A stretch of DNA of 45,444 nt from an uncultured Chitinophagaceae bacterium (GTDB taxonomy: Bacteria > Bacteroidota > Bacteroidia > Chitinophagales > Chitinophagaceae). Shown here piece by piece: positions 17,471 to 26,367 of this stretch (positions within the stretch are counted from its first letter, which is position 1; each line of letters begins with the position of its first letter). The stretch spans positions 1 to 45,444 of the forward strand of contig CAIRTF010000170.1 in assembly GCA_903881425.1 (NCBI GenBank), read 5' to 3'. Under the pieces are notes generated by a model, which worked only from the letters and a program-made list of their open reading frames with translations, was not told the origin of the DNA and searched no databases. The position numbers and the translations under genes were made by a program.

Positions 17471-18652
17471 TTATTTTTTTACAATGATGTTTCCTGATTT
17501 TCTGTATTTGAAAATTCCTGTTGCATCAGCTCCGTATTTCCATGCATCCGGAATATTTGGATCAGCGAAATACCATGCTTTAATAAGTGCTACTTCAGAT
17601 GATTTTAATCCACCATCGCTATATGCCATGCCTGCTTGTTGTGCAGTTGCCCATGCCGGAACACTTGGTGCATAAGCATGTTGTTGTCTTAAAACGAGTG
17701 TTGAATCTACTCTTGATAATAAAGTACTTGTTGAAGTAAGCGGGTCTCCTTTACAGTTTACTTTAACACCACTAATTGAGAATGCATTTGCAGAACTGCG
17801 AACTGATTTTGGATAGAACACATCCAACATGATATCATCATAAGTATTTAATGGACCACGAGTACCAAATGTTTTCCAAATTCTGAAAGAAGCATTCGCT
17901 ACTGTATCTGTATAGAATTTTCTAACACTGTCTTTATATGCTTGCCATACTTGAGATAGTTTAGGATCTTTTAACTGAGTATAATTAGTAATAGCACCGG
18001 ATGTTTGATTGGTAAATACAAAAGTGATACTATCTGCAGTAGTCAATGCGCCTAAATAACCGCTCTTACCCCAAGACCCTGCTGCAGTAGCTTCATTATG
18101 GCAGTTTCCTGAAGTACATCCTGAACTTATAACAGCAATTGCTGCAGGTCTGTAATCTTCAATAGCCGGTTTTTCTTTTGCGCCATTTAATATCCAGTTA
18201 TAAATAATAGATTTTTCAGCAACAGTTAAGTCAACACCATAATTAACAGGAGGCATTGCTTTATTTAAATCGCTGGTAGTAATTAATTGAAATAACTGAC
18301 TGGCAGCAGGATTGCCGGGAACCACCATACTCTTTACACTGGCATAACTATTTAAATATGGTTTAACGCCTGTACCACCATGGCAGGTAGATGATACACA
18401 GTTGTTTCTGATAATGCTCAATACACTTTTTGTAACAATTACATCATTTACATCTGGTGTTGCATCTGCTAATGGAACAATCGTAGAATCATAAAATGGA
18501 GAAAATATTGTTGAATCCGGTGTGTTTACCAATGCACGGGAAATACCGGAAGCATTAGTGCCTACTTTAGTACACTGTACTATTAATAGAGACATTAATA
18601 GTAAACCAAACAGGCTGATAATGCCTTTCTGATAATTGACCTTTCTTTTCAT
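17471..18652 (-). CDS. lipoprotein with two CX4CH heme-like motifs
   Basis: The 393-residue lipoprotein has lipobox LIVQC (C27). Two CX4CH motifs are seen: CVSSTCH (about residue 90) and CTSGNCH (about 180). A cytochrome-like segment AMPPVNYGVDLTVAEKSIIYNWILNGAKE follows the first one; its M-P-P and W-I-GA pattern resembles class I cytochrome distal sites. The C-terminal part has a related AEVALIKAWYF-like helix (SEVALIKAWYFAD). It is the first gene of the four-gene operon. It may be a periplasmic or surface electron carrier, or a degenerate cytochrome that lost heme; sequence cannot decide. Confidence 0.75.
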   Translation of the reverse strand: MKRKVNYQKGIISLFGLLLMSLLIVQCTKVGTNASGISRALVNTPDSTIFSPFYDSTIVPLADATPDVNDVIVTKSVLSIIRNNCVSSTCHGGTGVKPYLNSYASVKSMVVPGNPAASQLFQLITTSDLNKAMPPVNYGVDLTVAEKSIIYNWILNGAKEKPAIEDYRPAAIAVISSGCTSGNCHNEATAAGSWGKSGYLGALTTADSITFVFTNQTSGAITNYTQLKDPKLSQVWQAYKDSVRKFYTDTVANASFRIWKTFGTRGPLNTYDDIMLDVFYPKSVRSSANAFSISGVKVNCKGDPLTSTSTLLSRVDSTLVLRQQHAYAPSVPAWATAQQAGMAYSDGGLKSSEVALIKAWYFADPNIPDAWKYGADATGIFKYRKSGNIIVKK

Positions 18653-18893
18653 ACACTTAAATTTTATTTGAATGAATTTGGCTGTTTAGAATATTCAACC
18701 ATGTTTTGAATTGCATTCTTGAATATTACGAGCACAAAACTATTTCGAGTCCAATTATATATTTAGGAGATATGTCAGCATTTGTTGTGATTCATCTCAT
18801 CAGTAAAACTGATGCTCGTCATGTTTTTGGAAATATTCTTCAACCACTTTTACATCGAAATAAAAATTAGTATCAAACATTATTGTATTAATT

Positions 18894-19331
18894 ATGAAAA
18901 AGAAAATACTTTACTCCCTTCTTGCTATCATTATTATTATCGGCATTTGGGTTGCGATTTATCCGCAAAAAGCTTTACAAACTGTAGTTGATTTAGGTAT
19001 GTGGATGACTTCATCCATGAAACATCGAGATCCTTCTAAAGAAAAACCAAAATTTGAATTAACTGCAGATGCATTTGCCAAAGAATTTAAAGACAATGCT
19101 GCAGAAGCAACAAAAAAATATATTAATCAGGCTGTGTTGTTAGAAGGAAATGTAACTACTGTTTCAGGTGTTACTGTTTCATTAAATAATATTGCCTGCA
19201 ATATTGATTCTACAGAAGTAAATAAAATAAAAGATATTAAAGTGGGTGCTAAAATGAAGATACAAGGCTTGGTGGTTGGTTATAATGATATCATGGATGA
19301 AGTAGATTTAGCACAATGCACTATTAAATAG
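18894..19331 (+). CDS. membrane-anchored OB-fold (tRNA_anti-like) protein
   Basis: The 145-residue protein has one N-terminal membrane anchor (about 5-24). A domain resembling the tRNA_anti-like OB-fold family follows, with LTADAFAKEFKDNAAEATKKYINQAVLLEGNVTTV and a C-terminal GLVVGYNDIMDEVDLAQC strand. Family members are small envelope proteins of unknown function in Bacteroidota. Two cysteines (in NIACNID and AQCTIK) may form a disulfide. It is monocistronic and ends at a strong terminator. Confidence 0.78.
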   Translation: MKKKILYSLLAIIIIIGIWVAIYPQKALQTVVDLGMWMTSSMKHRDPSKEKPKFELTADAFAKEFKDNAAEATKKYINQAVLLEGNVTTVSGVTVSLNNIACNIDSTEVNKIKDIKVGAKMKIQGLVVGYNDIMDEVDLAQCTIK

Positions 19332-19359
19332 TTTCATATTGTTTTTGGTTGTGAGAATG

Positions 19360-19389
19360 AAAGGGCTTCAATTTTTTGAAGCCCTTTTT
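19360..19389 (+). terminator. terminator after the OB-fold gene
   Basis: Arms AAAGGGCTTCAA (19360-19371) and TTGAAGCCCTTT (19377-19388), then T-rich sequence. It also works on the other strand. Confidence 0.85.
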
Positions 19390-19400
19390 ATGTGAACTAT

Positions 19401-19432
19401 AAAATAAAATCGCCCCGAAGAATCAGGGCGAT
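19401..19432 (-). terminator. terminator after nrdJ
   Basis: Arms ATCGCCC (19409-19415) and GGGCGAT (19426-19432). On the minus strand the hairpin is followed by TTTATTTTAT. It lies 38 bp after the nrdJ stop. Confidence 0.7.
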
Positions 19433-19469
19433 GTGTGCTAATTTTTACCTGTGATAAAATCTTTATTGT

Positions 19470-22400
19470 TTAACTGCAACCCATACTGTTGCCGCAGTTC
19501 AAACATTTATAACATGTACCGCTGCGAATGGTAATATGTCCGCAAGTATTACAAGCAGGCGCATCGCTCTGCATGTTTTTTGCAGCAGCGTTTACCATAT
19601 CTAATCCTGCTTCTGCTTTTATAGTTGTTGCAGCGCGTTGTAATTTTTGTGGTTGTGCAGAGGCAGTAGTATTTGCAGATGGGGCTGTTACACGAACACT
19701 GCTTAATTCTGGTGTTCCTAAATAACTTACTTCATCATCATCACCTGTATTACCAACTTCAGGTTTATCTAATACATGTACTAAATCTGTTCTTCCTAAA
19801 TATTCATAAGCCAATGCACGGAATACAAAATCAACCAATGATGTTGTTGTTTTGATATTCGGATGATCTACCATTCCGGCCGGTTCGAATTTTGTGAACA
19901 CAAATTTTTCTACAAATTCTTCTAATGGAACACCATATTGTAATCCCACAGAAACCGCGATGGCAAAGCAATTGATCAAACTACGTAAAGTAGAACCTTC
20001 TTTGGCTAAGTCAATAAATATTTCTCCCAATGTTCCATCAGTATATTCGCCGGTTCTTAAAAATAAAACTTGTCCGTTGATCTTCGCTTTTTGTGTAAAG
20101 CCTTTGCGTTTGGATGGTAAAGATTTTCTTTCAACGATTCTTGATAAAGCACGTTTCAATGTTGTATCGGTTGAAGAAGTCATTCTCTTGGTTACTTCTT
20201 CCAATAATTCATCAACAGATAATTTACTTAAATCAACAATGTTGCTGTCCATAGTCAACAGTCCATTGTCTACAGCAGTTGTATTTTCTTCTGTTGTCTG
20301 TTGACTATCGTCTGTTGACTTTTTCTTCTTATCAGATTTATTACTTAATGGTTGAGATAATTTAGAACCATCGCGATACAATGCACAAGCTTTCAAACCC
20401 AATTGCCAGCTAAGCATATAACTTTCTTCAATCTCTTCAACATTGGCTTCGTTTGGAAGATTGATGGTTTTAGAAATGGCACCACTTAAGAATGGTTGAC
20501 AAGCTGCCATCATTTTAATATGTCCGTGTGCATGAATAAAACGTTCACCTTTTTTACCGCACTTGTTAGCGCAATCAAAAACAGGTAAATGTTCTTCTTT
20601 TAAAAGAGGCGCACCTTCAATGGTCATGGTACCACAGATATAATCATTCGCTGCTTCAATTTCATCATCCGTAAATCCTAATGCTTCCAACATATTAAAA
20701 CCCCAATCGCTGTATTGTGCTTCTGTAAATCCTAAACGTTGTAAACATGCATCACCTAATGAATAACGATTGAAGATGAAACCAATTTCAAATGCAGCTT
20801 TTGCAGCACCATTTAATTTAGCGATCTCTTCTGCAGTAAATCCTTTTTCGCTTAATGTTTTATTATTGATGAAAGGAGCATTTTCAAAACTTGCAGCACC
20901 TACTGCATATTTTTCAATGGCATCGATTTCACTTTTTGAATAACCTAAACTCTTTAATGCATTTGGAACCGCTTGATTAATGATTTTGAAATAACCACCG
21001 CCACTTAATTTTTTAAATTTCACTAAAGCAAAATCGGGTTCAACACCTGTTGTATCGCAATCCATTACTAAACCAATGGTTCCAGTTGGTGCAATAACAG
21101 TTGTTTGTGCATTTCTGTAACCATATTTTTCTCCGAGCTTCACTGCATCATCCCAAGCTTTGGTAGCAGATTTCAATAAATAATCAGGACAATATTTTGC
21201 TTTGATACCAACCGGTTTAACACTCACGCCAACATAAGCCTCATCAGCATCATATGCTGCAGCGCGATGATTGCGCATTACACGCAACATATCTTCTTTG
21301 TTTTCTTCATACTTAGGAAATGCACCTAAATAAGAAGCCATTTCTGCAGAAGTTTTATAAGCAATACCGGTCATGATCGCACTTACTGCGCCGGCAATAC
21401 CACGTGCTTCTTCACTATCATAAGGAATACCACTTAACATTAAAATAGTTCCTAAGTTAGCAAAACCCAAACCTAATGTTCTGTAATCATAACTTAATTG
21501 TGCCACTTCTTTTGAAGGAAATTGCGCCATCAATACACTGATTTCTAAAACAGCAGTCCATAAACGACTGATGTATTCCAATCCTTCAACATCTAATAAA
21601 TTGGTTTCTTCATTAAAGAATTTACGCAAATTGATAGAAGCTAAATTACATGCAGTGTTATCTAAGAACATGTATTCGCTGCAAGGATTAGATGCATTGA
21701 TACGGCCACCTTTTGGACAAGTATGCCATTCATTAATAGTTGTATCATATTGTGTTCCGGGGTCAGCACAACGCCATGCAGCATAAGAAATTTGTTTCCA
21801 CACTTCACGTGCAGGAATTTTTTTCATTACTCTGCCATCGGTTCTTGCTTTCAATTCCCAATCTTCATTGTTCTCTAATTTTTCAAAGAATGAATTAGGA
21901 ATACGAACAGAGTTATTAGAGTTTTGTCCGCTTACAGTTAAATAGGCTTCGCCTTCATAATGAGAATCGTATCCTGCATTAATTAATGCACCCACTTTCT
22001 TTTCTTCTTCTACTTTCCAGTTGATGAATTCCATTACTTCGGGGTGATCTAAATCCAAACAAACCATTTTAGCAGCGCGTCTTGTTGTACCGCCACTTTT
22101 AATGGCACCAGCAGCACGATCACCAATTTTCAGGAAACTCATTAAACCACTTGATGTGCCACCGCCACTTAATCTTTCTCCGCCACCACGTATTTGAGAA
22201 AAGTTAGTTCCAACACCGGAACCATATTTAAAAATTCTTGCTTCACGAACCCATAGATCCATAATGCCACCATCATTTACTAAATCATCACTCACACTTA
22301 ATATAAAACATGCATGTGGTTGAGGGCGCTCGTATGCATTCTTTGATTTTTTCAATTCGCCATCAATAGGGTCAACAAAATAATGCCCTTGCGGTTTTCC

Positions 22401-22847
22401 GGTAATGCCATAACTCTCATGTAATCCGGTATTAAACCATTGCGGAGAATTTGGAACGCATGATTGATTTAAAATACTGTAGGCTAATTCATCATAAAAT
22501 ATCTGTGCATCTTTTTCAGAAGCAAAATAATTATAACGTTCACCCCATACTCTCCAACAATTGGCCATACGATGTGCCACTTGTTTTACAGAAGTTTCTC
22601 TTCCTAAACTTCCATCCGCTTGCGGAACACCTGCTTTACGAAAATATTTTTGTGCTAAAATATCTGTTGCAATCTGACTCCATTGCTTCGGTACTTCTAC
22701 ATTGTTCATTTCGAACACAACTTCTCCGGTTGGATTTTTAATAACACTGGTTCTGTAATCGTACTCGAATAGATCGAAAACATTTACATCATCTTTTGTA
22801 AAGCGGCGAGAGAACTGTAAGCCTTTGTTAGTTTTTGGGTTAGCCAT
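19470..22847 (-). CDS. nrdJ: adenosylcobalamin-dependent (class II) ribonucleoside-diphosphate reductase
   Basis: The 1125-residue protein makes deoxyribonucleotides using B12 radical chemistry, independent of oxygen. It has the class II finger-loop and active-site segments SCVPNSPQWFNTGLHE, NPCSEYMFLDNTACNLASINL and VIAPTGTIGLVMDCDTTGVEP. A lysine/serine-rich linker follows (about residues 838-880), then a second domain and a C-terminal four-cysteine zinc ribbon (CNTCGHI ... CYKCLNCG) ending GCS, which provides the re-reducing cysteines. The linker coding DNA carries an in-frame insertion made of a short inverted repeat (20251-20325). Candidate DnaA-box-like sites lie upstream. Confidence 0.95.
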   Translation of the reverse strand: MANPKTNKGLQFSRRFTKDDVNVFDLFEYDYRTSVIKNPTGEVVFEMNNVEVPKQWSQIATDILAQKYFRKAGVPQADGSLGRETSVKQVAHRMANCWRVWGERYNYFASEKDAQIFYDELAYSILNQSCVPNSPQWFNTGLHESYGITGKPQGHYFVDPIDGELKKSKNAYERPQPHACFILSVSDDLVNDGGIMDLWVREARIFKYGSGVGTNFSQIRGGGERLSGGGTSSGLMSFLKIGDRAAGAIKSGGTTRRAAKMVCLDLDHPEVMEFINWKVEEEKKVGALINAGYDSHYEGEAYLTVSGQNSNNSVRIPNSFFEKLENNEDWELKARTDGRVMKKIPAREVWKQISYAAWRCADPGTQYDTTINEWHTCPKGGRINASNPCSEYMFLDNTACNLASINLRKFFNEETNLLDVEGLEYISRLWTAVLEISVLMAQFPSKEVAQLSYDYRTLGLGFANLGTILMLSGIPYDSEEARGIAGAVSAIMTGIAYKTSAEMASYLGAFPKYEENKEDMLRVMRNHRAAAYDADEAYVGVSVKPVGIKAKYCPDYLLKSATKAWDDAVKLGEKYGYRNAQTTVIAPTGTIGLVMDCDTTGVEPDFALVKFKKLSGGGYFKIINQAVPNALKSLGYSKSEIDAIEKYAVGAASFENAPFINNKTLSEKGFTAEEIAKLNGAAKAAFEIGFIFNRYSLGDACLQRLGFTEAQYSDWGFNMLEALGFTDDEIEAANDYICGTMTIEGAPLLKEEHLPVFDCANKCGKKGERFIHAHGHIKMMAACQPFLSGAISKTINLPNEANVEEIEESYMLSWQLGLKACALYRDGSKLSQPLSNKSDKKKKSTDDSQQTTEENTTAVDNGLLTMDSNIVDLSKLSVDELLEEVTKRMTSSTDTTLKRALSRIVERKSLPSKRKGFTQKAKINGQVLFLRTGEYTDGTLGEIFIDLAKEGSTLRSLINCFAIAVSVGLQYGVPLEEFVEKFVFTKFEPAGMVDHPNIKTTTSLVDFVFRALAYEYLGRTDLVHVLDKPEVGNTGDDDEVSYLGTPELSSVRVTAPSANTTASAQPQKLQRAATTIKAEAGLDMVNAAAKNMQSDAPACNTCGHITIRSGTCYKCLNCGNSMGCS
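20251..20325. repeat. AGTCAACAG-type dispersed repeat inserted in frame in nrdJ
   Basis: Perfect inverted 11-mers ATAGTCAACAG (20251-20261) and CTGTTGACTAT (20299-20309), plus a further CTGTTGACT at 20312-20320. The segment encodes the polar linker DDSQQTTEENTTAVDNG, which joins two conserved domains. Confidence 0.65.
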
Positions 22848-23213
22848 GACTCCGTGATTGATTTATGATGATTCTGTGATTTTTTATTCCCCGTTCAAAA
22901 TTTTATAAGCGGTTGACGAAAATATCTTTTGATAACTAAAATTCAAGGTGCTTTAAATCCACAGATTGTGGAAAATCTATGTTAATTTCCCCACACTGCA
23001 ACGCAGTACTGCGTTTGATGAAATATCCACACGTGTAGAAAAGAAATTTTAATTTTTTTGTCTGTGGAATCACTTAAATTCTGTATTATATGAAAGGTTG
23101 TACAAAATGTATTTTTATACTGATGTGTTTAAAAAATATTTTATTGTATTAGTAGTTTGAAAGCCTTATCATCGCTACATTGTAGCTTCATTTAAAAATT
23201 GAAAGGGTAGATT
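22848..23213. promoter_or_regulatory. divergent nrdJ/deacetylase control region with DnaA-box-like cluster and 16-bp palindrome
   Basis: The 366-bp non-coding, AT-rich region contains five TCCACA/CCCACA-core sites. They are AAATCCACA (22955-22963), TTTTCCACA on minus (22967-22975), TTCCCCACA (22987-22995), ATATCCACA (23023-23031) and GATTCCACA on minus (23063-23071). Two match the DnaA box TTATCCACA at 8 of 9 bases. A perfect palindrome AACGCAGTACTGCGTT lies at 23000-23015. The region is a candidate nrdJ operator or replication-related site; neither is proven. Confidence 0.45.
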
Positions 23214-24155
23214 ATGAAGGCGATTATGTATCATTATATTCGGGAACACAGTAAAGAATATCCTTATTTCAGATTCTTGCATGCGGATGATTTTAAACAA
23301 CAACTCGATTTCTTTGAAAAAGAATTTGGCTTTGTTTCAAAAGAAGATTTTATTACATGTTTTAAAACAGGAACACCTGCAAAGGGTGTGATACTTACTT
23401 TCGATGATGGCTTAAAAGATCATTATCAATATGTTTTTCCCGAATTACAGAAAAGAAACTTATGGGGAATTTTTTATGTATGCTCCGCACCTTATCAAAC
23501 AAAAAAATTATTAGGGGTGCATGCTACACATTTATTATTAGGTAAGTATGGAGGCAAGAAAATAGTTGAAGCTTTGGAAGAAATGATTACAGAAGATATG
23601 TTGATTGATAAAAAACGAATAGCTTTTCAAAAAAATACTTATATCACTCAAACTAATGATGCTTACACAACCGAAGCAAAAAAAATATTGAATTATTATA
23701 TTAGTTATGAGGCAAGAGAAAAAGTATTGCAATCATTGGTAAAAGATCTTTTATTAGACGAAGAAAAGATTGTTAATGATTTTTATTTATCTCTTGATGA
23801 AATAAAAACTATGCAAACTGCAGGAATGATCATTGGCAGCCATAGTGCAGATCATCCGGTAATGAGTAAATTATCTTTTCAAGAACAAGAAATTCAAATC
23901 GAAAATTCTTTCTCTTTCTTAGAAAAAACAACCAACGGCTTGGCATATAAAACATTTTGTTATCCTTATGGCGGCTTTCACAGCTTTACAGTTGAAACAG
24001 AAACAATTTTACAGCAAAATGACTGTCTTTTTTCTTTTAATGTTGAATCGAGGGACATTATTTCTGATGATCTGCTTCATCGCAAACAGGCTTTACCGCG
24101 ATATGATTGTAATATGTTTGCACACGGAAAAGTGAGGGATATTGTTACTATATAG
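23214..24155 (+). CDS. polysaccharide deacetylase (NodB) family protein
   Basis: The 313-residue protein has NodB motif 1 TFDDG (residues 62-66) and motif 2 GSHSADHPVMSKLS, with the two metal histidines. Motif 3 is represented by FCYPYGGFHSFT. The N-terminal MYHYIR is typical of the group acting on extracellular polysaccharide or cell-wall sugars. No signal peptide is seen, so it may act in the cytoplasm on lipid-linked or nucleotide-linked sugars. The substrate is unknown. It is monocistronic and divergent from nrdJ. Confidence 0.88.
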   Translation: MKAIMYHYIREHSKEYPYFRFLHADDFKQQLDFFEKEFGFVSKEDFITCFKTGTPAKGVILTFDDGLKDHYQYVFPELQKRNLWGIFYVCSAPYQTKKLLGVHATHLLLGKYGGKKIVEALEEMITEDMLIDKKRIAFQKNTYITQTNDAYTTEAKKILNYYISYEAREKVLQSLVKDLLLDEEKIVNDFYLSLDEIKTMQTAGMIIGSHSADHPVMSKLSFQEQEIQIENSFSFLEKTTNGLAYKTFCYPYGGFHSFTVETETILQQNDCLFSFNVESRDIISDDLLHRKQALPRYDCNMFAHGKVRDIVTI

Positions 24156-24252
24156 TGCAGCATTAATTTGATTAAACTTATCTTTAAATCTGTTATTTTT
24201 AACTAAAAGTATTTATCAGCAAAGTTTTTTGCATTTTTGCAGTAATACTTTA

Positions 24253-25017
24253 ATGAAAGGCATGAAGCATCGGATACACCAACAATTAATTGACAGAAAG
24301 AGAGCAGGTAAGAAATCTTTCACTGTTTTGATCGATCCTGATAAGGTTGATAATGCCGGTATTGAGCAATTGGTGGGATTGGCTGCTGCTGCCAAAGTAG
24401 ATTATTTTTTTGTTGGAGGCAGTTTGGTTATCTCTAATCATTTGGACGATTGTATCCGTCAGATTAAAACATCCAGTGATATCCCTGTTATTTTATTTCC
24501 CGGTGCACCATCACAAGTAAGTCGTTATGCAGATGCATTATTGTATCTTTCATTGATTTCCGGTCGTAATCCTGAATTATTAATTGGTCAACATGTAGTA
24601 AGCGCACCATTTGTAAAGCAAAGTGGTCTGGAAATTATGCCAACCGGTTATATGGTAATTGATGGCGGCGCACCTACCACAGTTTCTTACATCTCTAATG
24701 CAACACCTATCCCTGCTGATAAAAGTGAAATTGCCATGTGTACAGCGATGGCAGGAGAGATGTTGGGCATGCAATTAATTTATATGGATGCGGGCAGTGG
24801 TGCCAAAAGACCAATCACTGAAAGCATGATTGAAAAGGTTGCCAAGAATATTGAAGTGCCTTTAATAATTGGTGGTGGCATTACCAATGCAGAAAAAGCA
24901 TATTTAAATTGCAAAGCTGGTGCAGATATGATTGTGGTTGGCAATGCAATAGAAAAAGATGCATCGCTCATTAAAGAAATAAGCGATGCAATACATAGTG
25001 TTCCGGTAAAAGTTTAA
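24253..25017 (+). CDS. geranylgeranylglyceryl/heptaprenylglyceryl phosphate synthase (PcrB-like)
   Basis: The TIM-barrel prenyltransferase of 254 residues couples a polyprenyl diphosphate to glycerol-1-phosphate. Visible motifs are FTVLIDPDKV, FVGGSL, LFPGAPSQVS, IYMDAGSGAKRP and the phosphate-binding IIGGGITN. Archaeal-type GGGP synthases are known in Bacteroidota (group II), where their product is not settled. I chose ATG 24253 because the frame upstream has only a TTG, sitting in an AT-rich promoter-like stretch. The gene's TAA overlaps the stop codon of the converging M28 peptidase in a shared TTAA. Confidence 0.92.
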   Translation: MKGMKHRIHQQLIDRKRAGKKSFTVLIDPDKVDNAGIEQLVGLAAAAKVDYFFVGGSLVISNHLDDCIRQIKTSSDIPVILFPGAPSQVSRYADALLYLSLISGRNPELLIGQHVVSAPFVKQSGLEIMPTGYMVIDGGAPTTVSYISNATPIPADKSEIAMCTAMAGEMLGMQLIYMDAGSGAKRPITESMIEKVAKNIEVPLIIGGGITNAEKAYLNCKAGADMIVVGNAIEKDASLIKEISDAIHSVPVKV

Positions 25018-26309
25018 TTCAAGCTTTTTGTATCTACTCTCGATGGAGTTTCTTTTCCGCTGATAATTCCTTTTGAACTTAATGCAATGGCTTTAATGAT
25101 CTCTGCCATATTATTCATATTCAAGGTTCCAATCTCATCACTCACTTTATGATAATTCGGTTCATTATTTGGTGGCTCTTCCATTTTTGATGTTGAAATA
25201 GTATGAGCCGGAACGCCTAATCGGGCAAGCGTTGCATTATCACTTCTATAAAATAAACTTTGTTTAGGATAAGGGTCGGGATAAAAAGTAAAGTTCGTTC
25301 CTTGTAAATTACTTTGTAAAATTTTGCCCATATCTGTTCTTTCATAACCGGTGATATAAGCAGAATTATTGCCCCACTTGCTTTCTGTGCCGATCATTTC
25401 AATATTGAACATAGCAACAACTTGTTCCGGATTAAACTGTTTAGAAAAATATTGTGCCCCAAATCCACCCACTTCTTCTGCAGTAAATGCAACAAAAATT
25501 AATGTCCTTTCATTGTTGTGCAATGCTTTAAAATATTTTGCCAACATCATCACTGCAGTTGTACCGGCTGCGTCATCATTTGCACCGTTAAAGATGGAAT
25601 CGTTATTAGTTGGTTTGCCAATACCCAAATGATCATAATGTCCGGAAAAAATCACATACTCATCGGGTTTAGATTTTCCTTTCAACATTCCTACCACATT
25701 GTTCAGTGGTTTTTTATTGATGTTATTGATTAATTCAATAGAAAAAGAGGATGCTTTATTGATGCCGAATACAAACACAATGCTATTATCAGGCTGCTCA
25801 AATTTTGCAGGTGATCTTCTTTTTAAGCGACTGATGGATGAATTGAAAGAAGCATCTACCAAAACCAATAAGTTTTTTTTGGTGCTGCTGTACTCTGTAT
25901 ATTTTTTTCTGAAATCATCACCGGCATTGATGTTGACTACTTCAGTATTTTTTTCTGATAAAGAAGCAGTTGGTTGAAAAGACGAAACAACAATTAATGA
26001 ATCAGCGATTTTTTTTCCATCAATCATAATATTGGCTGATGCATTGGTTGATTCGATCATATTAAATTCTTGTCGGTATCCATTCGTGCCTTGTATTTTT
26101 TCTAATCCCGTTTTTTTAAATTCAGTTTCAATAAATGCAGAAGCTCTTTCAATATCAGGCGTAAATGTTCTTCTGCCACGCATATCATCGGATGACAACG
26201 TTTTTTCAATACGTTTTACTTCTTTTGCATTGATGATGGAGTTAATATTTTGAGCATTCATGCAATTTATTGCAAAAGCAAAAAACAAAAGCGCAATGAT
26301 TTTTTTCAT
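25014..26309 (-). CDS. M28 family zinc metallopeptidase
   Basis: The 431-residue secreted protein has signal peptide MKKIIALLFFAFAINCMNAQ. An M28 catalytic domain shows the metal ligands: H/D in SGHYDHLG, D in GANDDAAGTTAV, the catalytic E-E pair in AFTAEEVGGFGA, D/E in FNIEMIGTE and a late H in NEPNYHKVSDE. Such enzymes are aminopeptidases, or in some cases glutaminyl cyclase-like. The substrate is unknown. The terminal cleaved segment is short, with no sorting domain. It is convergent with the GGGP synthase. Confidence 0.9.
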   Translation of the reverse strand: MKKIIALLFFAFAINCMNAQNINSIINAKEVKRIEKTLSSDDMRGRRTFTPDIERASAFIETEFKKTGLEKIQGTNGYRQEFNMIESTNASANIMIDGKKIADSLIVVSSFQPTASLSEKNTEVVNINAGDDFRKKYTEYSSTKKNLLVLVDASFNSSISRLKRRSPAKFEQPDNSIVFVFGINKASSFSIELINNINKKPLNNVVGMLKGKSKPDEYVIFSGHYDHLGIGKPTNNDSIFNGANDDAAGTTAVMMLAKYFKALHNNERTLIFVAFTAEEVGGFGAQYFSKQFNPEQVVAMFNIEMIGTESKWGNNSAYITGYERTDMGKILQSNLQGTNFTFYPDPYPKQSLFYRSDNATLARLGVPAHTISTSKMEEPPNNEPNYHKVSDEIGTLNMNNMAEIIKAIALSSKGIISGKETPSRVDTKSLN

Positions 26310-26323
26310 ATGTAAATTTTAGA

Positions 26324-26355
26324 AAATAAAAATGCCACATAATAACTGTGGCATT
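26324..26355 (-). terminator. terminator after the LytTR regulator
   Basis: Arms AATGCCACA (26331-26339) and TGTGGCATT (26347-26355). On the minus strand a T-rich tract follows. It lies 12 bp after the regulator's stop. Confidence 0.75.
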
Positions 26356-26367
26356 AAAAGTACTATT

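Noticed and set aside
22848-23213. Cobalamin riboswitch in front of the B12-dependent nrdJ
   Set aside because: I looked for the B12-box pattern (GCCACTG) on the leader strand and found none, so a B12 riboswitch is not supported.
24229-24252. TTG start for the GGGP synthase
   Set aside because: The added residues lie in a promoter-like T-rich stretch; ATG 24253 fits the family.
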